Assembly (NCBI GenBank): GCA_051294375.1
Contig: CM119269.1
Location: forward strand, 4,026,502-4,090,501
Length of the DNA: 64,000 nucleotides
Direction: 5' to 3'
Source: Paraspadella gotoi
Taxonomy: Eukaryota > Chaetognatha
Numbering within the stretch: the stretch's first letter is position 1; every line of letters starts with the position of its first letter. The notes below the pieces were generated by a model. The model did not search any database. It saw nothing but the letters and a program-made list of their open reading frames with translations, and was not told the origin of the DNA. Of the stretch, positions 32,075 through 44,694 are shown in pieces. A program made the position numbers and the translations under genes.

Positions 32075-35000
32075 GAGATAGAAAGAGAGAGAGAGAGAGA
32101 GAGAGATGGGGAGGGTGTTAGTAATCAATTGATTCATCGCGAGAAAAAGAAATAAAATCCCGGTTGGCGTCCGCGGCCGTTTCCTGGCAACGGGTTGACG
32201 AAATACGGGGAGGAGGAGGAGAAAGGAAGGAGAATCAGGGAGAAGGGGGAAGAGGAGGAAGGTCGAGAAGGTAAGAAAGGGAGAGGGGGGAAAAGAGAGA
32301 GAGAGAGAGAGAGTCAGAGATGTAAACACAGTTTGTCGGCGTCGCCGTAACCATGGGGGACGGAGGGATCGAGAGTCGCCACACGCGATAAAATTAGAAA
32401 TTCTAGAATCTGAAATTCTGGAAGAAGAAGAGAAGAAATTAAAGAAAATAACAAGATTCGTCTTCTCCCATTTTCGGGCGACGATGAAACAGAAAAGGAA
32501 TCCTGTTTTGAATAAAAATTGTCCGAAATATTCATCGCTTCCGACATTTTTTTTAATTCCGCTGCGTCGATGGGATGAATTTTATTCTGTTTTTATTTTG
32601 GCTTCTTGAAAATCAATCTTCTCTTAAAAAAGTGTATTGTATTAAACTATTTTCATTAATAAATCTCTTGAGTTATAAAGATTTAATTACGTTTAGTCTC
32701 TCTTGTATCAAATATTCAACGGCAAAATTTTCATTTAATGAATTTATCTAAAACTTTCAAGCAATAATAAAAACGGATACTAAACACTAAACTAAAAAAA
32801 AAGAACATCCGCAAAACCGTTTTGCGTTCCCGATTGTTTTGAAATATATTTGAAAACTAAAAAACTAAACATAATCGATATATACAAAACCCAGAGAAGA
32901 AAACGAAGTAAAATGGTCTCGATTCGTCATCGTACCCGACCGTTGCGTTGGAAAAAAGAAAGAAAAATCGATGGTCCGGGAATAAGAAGAAAAAAAACCC
33001 AGTTCTCCTCTTTTAGTTTTTTTTCCGAATCGGACATAAATTCTCACTGCGTGGAAATATTTCAATCCTTACGACGGAGAAAAAGAGCCACGATTCCGTG
33101 TCACGTGATCGACTGCGGTTGGTTAGAGTCGAGTGTGGCTCTGCGGGATGGAAATTCTAATGAGTGATGAATATTTTCTGGACATTTGAGAAAAAAAAAT
33201 CTGATTTAGGATCAGAACGAGGAATCTGGGGCGACCGCCTGATTTCCCTGCGCGGGGGAGAAAACCGTAACGATCGTGCGTGGCCATTCCGGACGTCTCT
33301 CGCTAAATAATAACAATGTTAATGTTAAAGTAACCGCGCCAATAGGGGGAGACGCCAACGCCAATTAAGCATCAGAAGCGATATCGGTAAAGGTCTTAAA
33401 TATATGGTTTGTCTAATATCAATATTTAATAAGTTCGTCTGATCGTATCCGTTGGTTTCTTTTAATCAAAGGTTTTAACCTGAAATGACAAAATAATTGT
33501 TACGTTGTGGCGGTATATTCAGTTATTCACATTGCCTGGCAAAGCCGGACCGTCCTTGGGTAACAGCGCTAGTGACAGGAAGCGTCACTGAGGTCCGGTA
33601 GCTCCTAAAGCCAACAGTGAGTTTCCCCATCCAAATGGGCATCACAGGCAACCGGGCCGTGGCCAATAACGCATGATTTTACTGAATAAACTCTGGGCTT
33701 GCTTATTTATCATAAGCAAAAATAAACATTCCCTAAGTTTAGGATTAGATTGCAGCTTCATGCTGTTTAAGCGCCCAAGAGCTTCGGGTTCTGAGGCGAA
33801 GGACCTCCCTCAGCGCCTCCGTCGCTAATGACCGCTGTGTGAACGGTTGGTTCGATTTTATTCACCATGGGTTGATTTGATTACCAATTTAAATGTTTAC
33901 CGAAGTTTACAATGATTAAAGTACGCTCATGCAGTTCGATGAAACAAAATGTGAAAGGAAAGGTTTTGTTTTTATTTAAGTCTACATCCATTTATACAAT
34001 GAATATTGATCGATCTAGTAAAATGAAGACTACGAATTGCAATCGGTTTTGTTGTTCTGGTTCGTTTTAATACTTAGGAGATCTACGTCGTTTCTTAGAA
34101 ATCGAGGAAGACTTTTTCAATGGAGATTTCGTTAAAAATCTGACTACCAAATAATGTCAACGCCCCTGGGAAAAATTCAGGTAAAAAATAGATGTAAAAA
34201 CAGTCGATTCCGATCCTGTTGACGTCTGAACGGGCTCGCATTTTTTTCTCTTGACAATAACTCATCTTTGACATCGAACCATTCGATTTCAAATGTACTG
34301 GTCCGCTCGGGAAATATTTTTTGACGCAATTTTTATACATAAAATATAAGGGATTCTCAACTTCAATACAATGTCAACTGCATTTAAGGTATGTTGTCAT
34401 TTTACATAAACTTCGATTCAGGAATCCGATAGCAATATGTCTGGAGGCTCTCAAAATTTTTGCTTTACATTCATTTGGTTATTTTAATATAATACGATAA
34501 TGTTAAAGTGAATTAGTCTATTTTGGTGAAATTTTTAATTTAAAGTAAAAGTAAATGAGGAGCTAACGATCGGAATTCTAAGAGTTTTCCAACCGGGAAG
34601 TCAGATTCGGAAAAATCTTATATGGCGAAATCTTCCAAAGAAGGTGGTGGATGTTTCGTAAGATGTTGGTTAATAGTTTGTCTAATGTTATGGGTCGGAT
34701 TTTTTGAAACTTAAAAATAAGGCAATATGCCATCATTTCTCAATGGGCCGGTAGCAATGGAAATATGATAAAAAAAGCCTCTGACTTTTTTCGTCAGAGC
34801 TTAGTCCTTAATACTGCCCGACTGCGCCAATCTCGATAAAAATCCCGCTAAAACATCAAAAGAAATTGCGGGCAGTCGTCATGACGATCAATATCCTGCA
34901 ATTTTTTCCTAATCCTTACATCTGCAATGATTTCTTTTTTTCTCAGCGTTAAATGAAAACAATGCCCTACATGTAAAGGAAGCCCATTGGCTGCCAAGGC

Positions 35001-35455
35001 TTTTTCGTCGGAACTTGATCTGGTCGATTTCGTTTCTGGTTGGTCGACCCTGGACACTCGAGGAACATTGCCTGACCCTCCTATCTGGCGGCAAAAAGAA
35101 ACGTGGGGCTTACACCCCCCCCCTCTCCCGATTCGCACAGGAGATTCAGATGAAAATAAAAAGAAAAGAGAAAGAAAAAGTTTTAATTTCCAAAGAATCG
35201 ATGGTCATTTTTTTAGAAGGGAGTGTTGAAATTTTACATTGTTTATATTTAATTTTTTGTTCCTTTTTAAAAAGTAAGAATACAAAGGAAATTCCGATCG
35301 ATCGTAACGATAATTGCAATATCATTTGCAATTCCGCATGCCGTCATCGTAATGTCATTCGTTTATTAGTTTCGTGTTAAAATCGCTGTGCTATTTTCCT
35401 CTTTAAACCCACTGTGTTATTTCGAATGTCCAGGATGGAAAAAAATTAATTTCGG
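30120..35455 (+). repeat. Large repeat, copy 2
   Basis: Direct copy of 24557-29877 with scattered single-base indels. It includes a second hAT-like element (30120-31301), (GA)n at 31993-32105 and the same minus-strand exon candidates. Its left flank differs from copy 1 (see 29903-30119). No additional gene was recognised. Confidence 0.8.
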
Positions 35456-35480
35456 NNNNNNNNNNNNNNNNNNNNNNNNN
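35456..35480. other. 25-N gap between copies 2 and 3
   Basis: Standard-length gap. The sequence after it starts in the middle of the repeat, reverse-complemented. Confidence 0.95.
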
Positions 35481-36108
35481 TTACTCCCAAATAGTGAGTT
35501 ATATTGATTTATACTATTAGCTATCTTTTTGACAATATATGTTCGGAAAATGATTTTTTTAGTTGTAATTTATAGAGGAATAGTTAGGAACTATAACCAT
35601 TAAGTTGTGATGTCAATCCTTATCAATCTTCGTACTACGTGAATCCTGGGCATAAATCCAAAAATATCTCTTTTCTTATCATAGTTTCTTTTGTTATTTT
35701 TATAAACGTCCTTTTTCAACATTCTTTTTTAGTTAGTTATAAGTCAAAAATATATTTTCAAACAGGGAAACGAGTTATTTTCTAAATCAAATATGTGCCT
35801 GCACATCCTTTTTTTTCTGGCGGGCGAAATCCTTGTCGCCTATGGGACGTCATCTGGCAAGTATTTAACATTTCGTTCACACATTATATTCACTTTAGAA
35901 ACTTTACATACCACATCATTAATCAATAATAAGTTTTTACTTTTGGATAGTTCAAATTTCTTTCTCTTTTTCTTCTTTCGTTTTAGTAACGATTCCGGTC
36001 ACGTTCGACGATCCAGTGGGAAGATCGTCCGCCACCAGCGAACTGATCATTCGTAAGTTCAGTGATAATAATTACGAAATTGTTAAATGTCGCTCATCTC
36101 ATAAAAAG

Positions 36109-36142
36109 TAGGGTTCCGATAACCGTTAATTTTTGAGAAATT
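36109..36142 (-). mobile_element. hAT-like transposon, terminal fragment
   Basis: TAGGGTTCCGATAACCGTTA and a few more bases of the right end survive before the segment junction. The adjacent ATAAAAAG (36101-36108) is the reverse complement of CTTTTTAT. It supplies the undamaged right-hand target duplication. Confidence 0.6.
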
Positions 36143-36408
36143 CTTCTCTCTTCTCCCCCCTCTCCCTTTCTTACCTTCTCGACCTCCTCCTCTTCCCCCT
36201 TCTCGCTGATTCTCCCTTCCTTTCTTCCTCCTCCTCCCGTATTTCGTCAACCCGTTGCCAGGAAACGGCGCGCGACGCCAACCGGGAATTTTATTTCTTT
36301 TTCTCGCGATGAATCAATTGAATGTACTATACACCCTCCCCACATTCTCTCTCTCTCTTCTCTCTTCTCTCTATCTATCTCTCTTTCTCTTCTCTTTCTC
36401 TCTCTCTC

Positions 36409-36448
<40 letters not shown>

Positions 36449-37073
36449 GTCTCTCTTCTCTCTCTGCTCTCTCTCTCTTTCCCTATACTGAAGGGACTTT
36501 TAGAGCAAGCCAGGCCTTAAAGATTTTTTTCTTTCGTTATCCCTACATCATTGACCCTTGATTCGATTTCTAAGAACGACGTAGACTCCTAAGTATTAAA
36601 CGAAACCAGAACAACAAAACCGATTGCAATTCGTAGTCTTCATTTTACTAGATCGATCAATATTCATTGTAAATTATACAATGAGTGAGACGTAAATGTA
36701 TAAAGTATAAAAACAAAACCTTTCCTTTCACATTTTGTTTCATCGAATACATGAGCGTACTTTAATCATTGTAAACTTCGGTAAACATTTAAATTGGGTA
36801 ATCAATCAACCCATGGTGAATAAAAATCGACCAACCGTTCACAGCGGTCATTAGCGACGGAGGCGCTGAGGGAGGTCCTTCACCTCAGAACCCGAAGCTC
36901 TTGGGGCGCTTAAACAGCATGAAGCTGCAATCTAATCCTAAACTTAGGGAATGTTTATTTTTGCTTATGATAAATAAGCAAGCCCAGAGTTTATTCAGTA
37001 AATCATGCGTTATGGCCACGGCCGGTTTGCCTGTGATGCCCATTTGGATGGGGAAACTCACTGTTGGCTTTAG

Positions 37074-37147
37074 GAGCTACCGACCCTCAGTGACGCTTCC
37101 TGTCACTAGCGCTGTTACCCAAGGACGGTCCGGCTTTGCCAGGCAAT
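37074..37147 (+). CDS. Candidate exon in copy 3 of the large repeat
   Basis: After the acceptor ACTGTTGGCTTTAG, 74 bp up to GTGAAT read SYRPSVTLPVTSAVTQGRSG then FARQ. The alternating polar/hydrophobic pattern is beta-strand-like. The opposite strand of copy 1 is also open here (around 27945-28018), so the strand is uncertain. No family recognised. Confidence 0.2.
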
Positions 37148-38429
37148 GTGAATAACTGAATATACCGCCACAACGTAACAATTATTTTGTCATTTCAGGT
37201 TAAAACCTTTGATTCAAAGAAACCAACGGATACGATCAGACGAACTTATTAATTATATGATATTAGACAAACCATATATTTAAGACCTTGACTGAGATCG
37301 CTTGTGACGCTTAATTGGCGTTGGCGCCTGCCCCTATTGGCACGGTTATTTTAACATTAACATTGTTATTATTTAGCTAGAAACGTCCGGAATGGCCACG
37401 CACGATCGTTACGGTTTTCTTCCCCCCGCGAGGGAAATCAGGCGGTCGCCCCAGATTCCTCGTTCTGATCCTAAATCAGATTTTTTTTTTCTCAAAATGT
37501 CCAGAAAATATTCATCATCCATTAGAATTTCCATCCCGCAGAGCCACACTCGACTCTAACCAAACCGCAGTCGATCACGTGACACGGAATCGTGGCTCTT
37601 TTCTCCGTCGTAAGGATTGAATTATTTCCACGCAGTGAGAATTTATGTCCGATTCGGAAAAAAACTAAAAGAGGGAGAACTGGGTTTTTTTTTCTTCTTA
37701 TTCCCGGGACCATCGATTTTTTCTTTCTTTTTCCAACGCAACGGTCGGCGTACGATGACGAATCGAGACCATTTGACTTCGTTTTCTTCTCTGGGTTTTG
37801 TATATATCGATTATGTTTAGTTTTTTAGTTTTCAAATAATTTTCAAACAATCGGAACGCAAAACGGTTTTGCGGATGTTCTATTTTTTTTAGTTTAGTGT
37901 TAGTATCCGTTTTTATTATTGCTTGGAAGTTTTTAGATAAATTCATGAAATGAAAATTTTGCCGTTGAATATTTGAAAATAATTGAAAATAGTTTAATAC
38001 AATACGCTTTTTTAAGAGAAGATTGATTTTCAAGAAGCCAAAATAAAAACAGATAAAATTCATCCCATCGACGCAGCGGAATTAAAAAAAAATGTCGGAA
38101 GCGATGAATATTTCGGACAATTTTTATTCAAAACAGGATATCCTTTTCTGTTTCATCGTCGCCCGAAAATGGAGAAGACGAATCTTGTTATTTTCTTTAA
38201 TTTCTTCTCTTCTTCTTCCAGAATTTCAGATTCTAGAATTTCTAATTTTATCGCGTGTGGCGACTCTCGACCCACTCCGTCCCCCCATGGTTACGGCGAC
38301 GCCGACAAACTTGTTTACATCTCTGACTCTCTCTCTCTCTCTCTTATTTCGAAGGACCGCTGTCAAATCAAAATTAAACCTGGTCATAAACATCAATTAG
38401 AAAAGAAAAGAGAAAGAGAGAAGAGAGAC

Positions 38430-38463
<34 letters not shown>

Positions 38464-39818
38464 AGAGGGAGAGACGAAAGCAGAGAGCAAAAGAATCAAT
38501 ATCATTTCCATTATCAATTATTTTATGGTCTTTTTGGTCCCGAAATTAATTTTTTCCATCCTGGACATCGAATAACACAGTGGGTTTAAGAGGAAAAAGC
38601 ACAGCGATTTTTACACTGAAAACGCTAATAACGAATGACATTTACGATGACGGATGCGAATTGCAAATGATATTGCAATTTGTTACGACGATCGGAATTT
38701 CCTTTTGTATTCTTGACTTTTAAACAAAGGAACAAAAATTAAATAAACAAGTAAAATTTAACATCCTTGCAAAAAAATGCCATCGATTCTTGGAAATTAA
38801 AACTTTTTCTTTTTCTTCTTTTTTTTTTCTTTAGAATTCTCTGTGCGAATCGGAGAGGGGGGGGGTTAAGCCCCACGTTTCTTTTTGCCGCCGACTAGGA
38901 GGGTCAGGCAATGTTCCTCGAGTGTCAGGGGTCGACGCGAAGCCAGAAGAACGAAATCGACCAATCAAGTTCCGACGAAAGAAGCCATTGCAGCCAATGG
39001 GCTTCCTTTACATTAGGTCATTGTTTTCATTTAACGCCGAGAAAAAAAGAAATTAATTGCAGATGTAAGGATTAAAGAAATTGCAGGATTTGATCGTCAT
39101 GACGACTGCGCAATTTTCTTTTGAGTTTAGCGGGATTTTTATCGAGATTTGGCGCCAGGAGGAGTATTATAGACTAAGCTCTGACGAAAAAAAGTCAAGC
39201 GTTTTTTAATATATTCTCTTTGACCGGCCAATGTAGAATGATGGCAATATTGCTATTTTAAGTTTCAAAAAAATCCCGACCATAATCCATAGAAAATATT
39301 AACCAATAATCTTCGGAAAATCCACCCCTTCTTTGGAAGATTTCGCCATATAAGATTTTTCCTTTCTCACCTCCCGAAATTTCACCCACAGAAATACTAC
39401 TTAATTCACTTTAAAATTATCGTATATATTAAAATAACCAAATGAAATGTAAAGAAAAATTTTTGAGAGCCTCTCACGACATATTTGCTATCGGATTCCT
39501 GAATTCGAAGTTTATTTGTAAAATGACAAACATACCTTAAATGCGTTGACCTTGTATTGAAGTTGAGAAATCCCTTTATTTTATGTTATAAAAAATTGCG
39601 TCAAAAAATATTTCCCGAGCGGACCAGGTACATTTGAATCGAATGGTTCGATGTCAAAAATGAATGGTTATTTGTCAAGAGAAAAAAAATGCGAGCCCTT
39701 CAGACCGTAACAGGATCGGAATCACTGTTTTTACATCATATTTTTTCCTCTGAATTTTCCGCAGGGGCGTTGACATTATTTGTGGTAGTCAGATTTTAAC
39801 GAAAATCTCCATTGAAAA

Positions 39819-40007
39819 ACAAAAAGGGTTTTTCCTTCTTTTTTATTTTTCCTCTTCGTGTCATTGACGAAATTTCTGTCGCCTAATCTCGGATCAATGT
39901 CGACAGGGAAAGGAAAATTGGAAAGAGACCCGAAATCCGAACAAACGCAATTAGTCGTCGTCATCGTCGTCGTTATCGTCGTCGTTATCGTCGTTGTCCA
40001 TCGTCCG

Positions 40008-40052
<45 letters not shown>

Positions 40053-40490
40053 ACATCATCGTCATCATCATCATTATCATCATCATCATCCTATGTAGTC
40101 GCTCTCGTCTCAGTCGTTCTTTCAGAACCGATCGGAATCCAACGTCATTGAATATTGCAAGTCGGCGCGAAAGTCACCACCAGCGTATTTATAATGAAAA
40201 GCTCCAGAAGATTTAAATGGTTGCATCAAAGGTTTTTAAGCAAAAGAAAATAATAAAAAACCGTCTAAAATATTTTCAGTGTTAGGTAATATTAATTCGG
40301 CAAGAAAGAATTCTGATTAGATATACATTCAAAGAAAAGCTTTTTTTTCCTTTTTTAACTTAATTTTTCTTCAACGTTTAAAAAATAACTTCTTCTATTC
40401 GCTGAAAATAGTGATCGAAAGGCAGCAACGTGGAAAGTTACCAACCTCAAAGGTTTCTTCATGAAAAATTCAGTGGAGACATTCTTGTGA
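39819..40490 (+). repeat. (GTC)n and (ATC)n microsatellites in AT-rich DNA
   Basis: GTC/GTT repeats at 39953-40003 are followed by (ATC)n at 40008-40090. The rest to 40490 is AT-rich with no exon recognised. Confidence 0.7.
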
Positions 40491-40985
40491 GAGGTTGGGA
40501 GAAAATAAAAAGGAAATAGGGAAGGAAAAAAAGGAGGAAATCGAAAAAAGAAGAGAAAGAAGAGGGAAAAAAGAAAAAAGGAAATAGGGAAGAAACGACG
40601 TCAAAAAAAGGAGGAAATCGGAAAAAGAAGAGAAAAAAGAGGGAAAAAAGAAAAAAAAGAAAATAGAGAAGGAACGACCTAAAAAAGGAGGAATTCGAAA
40701 AAAGAAAAGAAAAAAAAAGGGAAAAAAGGAAATAGGGAAGGAACGACGTCAAAAAAAGGAGGAAATCGAAAAAAGAAAAGAAAAAAGAGGGAAAAAAGAA
40801 AAAAAGGAAATAGGGAAGGAACGACGTCAAAAAAGGAGGAAATAAAAAAAGAAGAGAAAAAAGAGGAAAAAAAAAGAAAGAGGGAGGGAAAGACGTCAAA
40901 AAAATGAGGAATTCGGAAAAAAAAGAAAAAAGAGGAAAAAAAAAAGAAAAAAGGAAAGGAACGACGTCAAAAAATAAATAGAAAT
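40491..40985 (+). repeat. Purine-rich minisatellite, unit about 70-80 bp
   Basis: At least six copies of a unit contain GGAACGACGTCAAAAAAAGG, then GGAAATCG, and a long A/G stretch (GAAAAAAGAGGGAAAAAAG). The ACGACGTC landmark recurs at about 40591, 40673, 40743, 40820, 40891 and 40961. Open frames on the reverse strand are Phe/Leu/Ser low complexity and not credible genes. Confidence 0.8.
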
Positions 40986-41347
40986 TAATAAAAGCGAAGA
41001 AAAAATTATAAAAAGAATAAAAAGAAAAAAGGATAAGTCAAGCTGAAAATTCATTAATTTAATCCGCTGAAAAAGAAAATGACTAAAATTGGGCCAAGAG
41101 ACGATACATTGAATATTTCCTATCACATCCACAAGTTAACAAAACAAACTAGACTACTTTCCTCCGTCCTGACGAAATCCGTTAAAATCTCTGACCCGAA
41201 ATGAACTCGACAGAAGATAAGTTCTGCGTCTTTCTCTTCCTCGACTCGTTCTCGTCGAAAAAGTCCAAGAGGTCGCTCTCAACATCATCTTTCTCAAAAG
41301 TTGACCTCTTTTGACCCGAACTGACCTCACCTCCCACCAAACCTCAC

Positions 41348-41423
41348 CTTTGTCAAAAGGGTCCCCGTTTCTGCAGACCCGAAGCGAGATGGCGGCGCCG
41401 CGCGGAGATTCCGTCTGCGCCAT
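41348..41423 (-). CDS. Doublecortin-domain protein, first exon
   Basis: On the minus strand an ATG in ACAAATATGGCG opens MAQTESPRGAAISLRVCRNG then DPFDK, ending one base into a codon at donor GTGAGG. A short strand followed by RNGDPF is the beginning of a doublecortin (DCX) domain, a ubiquitin-like microtubule-binding fold. DCDC2-type proteins have the same V-x-(R)-N-G-D-P-F at the start of domain 1. The CpG-rich surroundings (GGCGGCGCCGCGCGG) would fit a promoter/first exon. The rest of the domain is not downstream on this strand. It lies at higher coordinates (49821, 48724, 47933), so order and strand conflict. Confidence 0.55.
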
Positions 41424-42660
41424 ATTTGTTGTCGTTGTTGTTGTTTTGTTTTGTTTTTATTTTTGTATTTTGTTTACGGGATGTGGACCTTGATCGTAAC
41501 ACGAAAAGTCAAGTTAATTTTATTTTATTTGGTCTTAATGAACAAAGTTTCTTAATTCCTAATTATATTTCATCCTTTGCTCATTTTAATTAAATTCTAG
41601 ACTTTAAAACCTTCAACATTTATCCTTAAATAAAAACAAAACGTCAAAATCAAGGCATTGCCATGAATCTAGGTACCGGCAATTTGAAACACACCCTACT
41701 TCATTCGGGTGGGTGCGACTACCGGGATTTAACTCATTCTATTTCTCGAATGGTCCCGAACAGGATTAGACTTACCCAGGATTGAACTTACCCTACTTAT
41801 CGTTGGGAAAAGGACAAAGTTGAAATGATCGATTATGGCCGGGCAGAGGATGCAAGTTTTTTTAATCAGCGAATTAATGTCATTAATTGTTTTTGTTTTT
41901 TTTTGAAGAGAACATGAATTTTTTTTACATTTGTCGATGTAACATTTTACGATTACTTTTTTAGCTGTTGTGATTCCCGACAGTTTATTTTTTTTTAGAA
42001 ACAAAAAACTCCGCGCAATTTGTGAAGCGTTCGGAAAAAGATGAAAGGAAAAACAGTTTTTGTTGTCGTCAACGCGGAGGAAGAAACAAAATCGATGGAA
42101 AGAGGAATAAAAAAAAAAAAAAAAAATACTCGTCGCACAGAATAAATAAAGGCGAAACCGTAATGGATTTTTACCGGCTAAAGTCTGAGTCGGGATTCCC
42201 GGTTTTCTACGTGGAAAGGAGGTACGGCGGGGTGAAGCCTGGGGTGAAGATTGTGCGAGAGGTGTTGGAGGATGAACCGTTTGGGAGAGGGGATAGAGCG
42301 ATGGGGAAACAATTTTTCAATGGAGGAGAGGAAATGAGTTTTATAACTGCTTCTAACTGAGGAAAAAGGGATAAAATAAGAGGTTTTGGAGCCCGGATGT
42401 TGACGTGAATTTTTGAAGGAGCAAAGAAGGTTTGGAGAAAAGTGGAAAACCACAAAGTTAGAGGAGCGAGGTAAGAGCGGAACACCCGGATTTTGCTAGA
42501 TGTGAGGGGGGGGGCGAAGAGTAAAAATATCGAGAACGCGTTGCGTGGGCAACCGCGGAGGCGCTGGAAGGCGGATGTAATCCGAGCGACGAGTACAACC
42601 CGGATGTAGGAGTAAATCGAAGCGTTTTGAAAGAGATTTATTACAAACTGGACGTGGAGA
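41424..42660. other. Stretch with no convincing gene
   Basis: AT-rich to 42000, then moderately GC-rich. An open + frame at 42164-42360 (MDFYRLKSESGFPVFYVERR onward) and an overlapping minus frame are both present, without splice support. The A/T-run-rich flank at 42100-42125 and repeated CCCGGAT motifs (42394, 42485, 42599) suggest non-coding repeat DNA. Confidence 0.4.
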
Positions 42661-42710
42661 GGAGAAGAAGAGAGAGAGAGAGGAGAGGAGAGAGAGAGAA
42701 GAGATGAGAG

Positions 42711-42745
<35 letters not shown>

Positions 42746-42867
42746 GGATGGAACGGAATCTCCAAAGTGAATCAGAGCGTGAAAAAAAAGTAGCTGGTGA
42801 GTTTGCGTGCACTCTTTCTTATTTGCGAGAATCAAGATGTCGGGAAAAAATAGGAGGATAAACTCAA

Positions 42868-42923
<56 letters not shown>

Positions 42924-42963
42924 CTTTCTCTTCTCTCTCTCTCTACTCTGAGAGAGAGAGAGA
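42661..42963. repeat. (GA)n and (CT)n tracts facing each other
   Basis: (GA)n at 42661-42747 and (CT)n with an attached GA run at 42873-42963. The second tract, CT followed by GAGAGAGAGA, could fold as a hairpin. Confidence 0.8.
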
Positions 42964-43476
42964 GTAAACGAAAGAAACCGACAATGACGATTTATTAAAG
43001 GGGGAGCATCGAAACGTCCGGCCCATGGTTGAATTCCAGAAATGACAAATACCAAAATGAGAAATGAGAGACGGAAATAATTATTAATTAACGATATGAG
43101 ATAAACGATTACGTGCGATGGCAAGTTCTACTTTTTTAATGTTAAAAGAAAGGTTTCGTAGTCAAAATTATAACACATATTTTTTGGTTGGGTGAAAGCT
43201 TTTGAATAAAAAGGCTTCTTCATAAATCTTTCGTCTAATTCGTCTAATTTGTTTATTTAAAACTAAGATTGATTATGCTGAAAATTAAGTGTTCCCGATC
43301 GCCTTTAATTTAAAAAGCTTTTAATTTAGTATGAAATGAAACGTAAAAAAATTTTCTTGATATAAAATACACATAAACCAAATGAAGATGAATCCAAAAA
43401 AAAGGTTAAAGAACGAAGATTATTACGAATTTTTAAAAAAATATAAAGAAGCATTCGTTTCTTAATAAAAAAAAAA
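42964..43476. other. AT-rich non-coding DNA
   Basis: AT-rich sequence without splice-bordered open frames. Nothing else recognised. Confidence 0.5.
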
Positions 43477-43501
43477 NNNNNNNNNNNNNNNNNNNNNNNN
43501 N
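43477..43501. other. 25-N gap
   Basis: Standard-length gap between an A-run and GAAACGCCGCAGCAG. Confidence 0.95.
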
Positions 43502-43597
43502 GAAACGCCGCAGCAGAATCGAATCTCGACCCAAAAGGTCGAACAATAAACTTCTTCGCAATCTCAGCATTTTATATTACAATCTTCTTACAACAGA

Positions 43598-43912
43598 AAA
43601 AAAAAAAAAAAAAAAAACAAAAATAAAAAAAAAAAAAAACAAAAAAAAACAAAAAAAAAAAAAAACAAAACAAAAACAACAGGCACCGCGATTGGCGCCC
43701 TAAACCCAACTCTGACTCATGTCTGCTCTTTAAGTCCTATTCTTTCTCAAACACTCAAGCAGATAGGAATAAAACTAGACAAGTTTTTGTTTTTTTTTTA
43801 TTTTCTTTCTTTCTTTCTTTCTTTCTTTTTTTTCTTCTTTCTTCCTTCTTTATCTTTCTTTCTTTCTCTTTCTTTCTTATTTCTTTTTCTATCTTTCTTT
43901 CTTTTTTTTTCT
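43598..43912. repeat. Poly(A)/AAAAC tract and (CTTT)n microsatellite
   Basis: Poly(A) with scattered C at 43598-43680, and CTTT/TTTC repeats at 43800-43912. Low complexity only. Confidence 0.85.
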
Positions 43913-44159
43913 ACTAAAGGATATCAGCATACGAACTACGACACTTTTTTAAACAAAAGCAAAAAAAAAATTCTACAAAACCGAATGGGACGACTGACGA
44001 ATTCATTCTTTCCCCCTTTTTATTCCTTTATTCCTTTATATATTTCTTTCGCTTCGCTTGGAAACGAGAAAGATATATTATTTTCTCTGTCTTTCTGCAA
44101 AAGGAGGCCAATTCAATCACGATCGCTTAAATCTTCCCTCTCCTTATCGCGCCCTTCGA

Positions 44160-44212
44160 TCCTCTCTCTTCATCTTCTCTCCTCTTCTCTCTCATCTCTC
44201 TCTCTCTCCTCT

Positions 44213-44264
<52 letters not shown>

Positions 44265-44491
44265 CCTCACAAACGTGTGCGCTTGCTCCCTGAGCGAATG
44301 TCTTGTGAATAAAGTCTTAACATACAAGCGCGCAGACGACTTTCAAGGTTAAATTCCCACGGGTTTACTAAATCTTGAACAAATAGTCACGCACAAATGG
44401 CGAAACAACGAAACGTCTTTCGACATGAATTAATAATGCTGATAATTTTCTCTTCTGTCTCTCGTCCTCTCTCTTCTTCTTTCTCGTCTCT

Positions 44492-44524
<33 letters not shown>

Positions 44525-44525
44525 C
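44160..44525 (+). repeat. (CT)n microsatellites
   Basis: Pyrimidine dinucleotide tracts at 44160-44263 and 44455-44525, separated by AT-rich DNA. Confidence 0.85.
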
Positions 44526-44694
44526 CCCACCTGGTCAGATTCATCCACAGCACCGCTGGACCATGCTCGGCGGTGAAAGCAGCTTCCCTGAGCGCGCGGA
44601 TCAGAATCGGTCGGAGTCAGGGAGGTTGAAAGGTCGTTGAGCAAAAGATCGAAGTTCTTCGTCTGTTTGTTCGTTGTAGATGACGCCGATATGG

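Larger units (their letters stand above)
35481..39818 (-). repeat. Large repeat, copy 3, four segments each inverted in place
   Basis: Segments 35481-36142, 36143-36557, 36558-38340 and 38545-39818 are reverse complements of copy-1 positions of about 25680-26333, 26333-26710, 26735-28512 and 28522-29877. The segments keep the left-to-right order of copy 1 while each is flipped. A single genomic inversion would have reversed the order. The spacer 38341-38544 is a (CT)n/(GA)n hairpin-like region with unique sequence. The right end of the hAT-like element is at 36109-36142, preceded by ATAAAAAG. Confidence 0.75.

Noticed and set aside
40459-41132. Reverse-strand Phe/Leu/Ser-rich frames
   Set aside because: They come from the 70-bp purine minisatellite and would look like membrane segments only by composition.
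42207-42812. Minus-strand 201-codon Ser/Leu/Phe-rich frame
   Set aside because: Half of it is the (GA)n tract in reverse; the remainder overlaps an equally open + frame without splice support.
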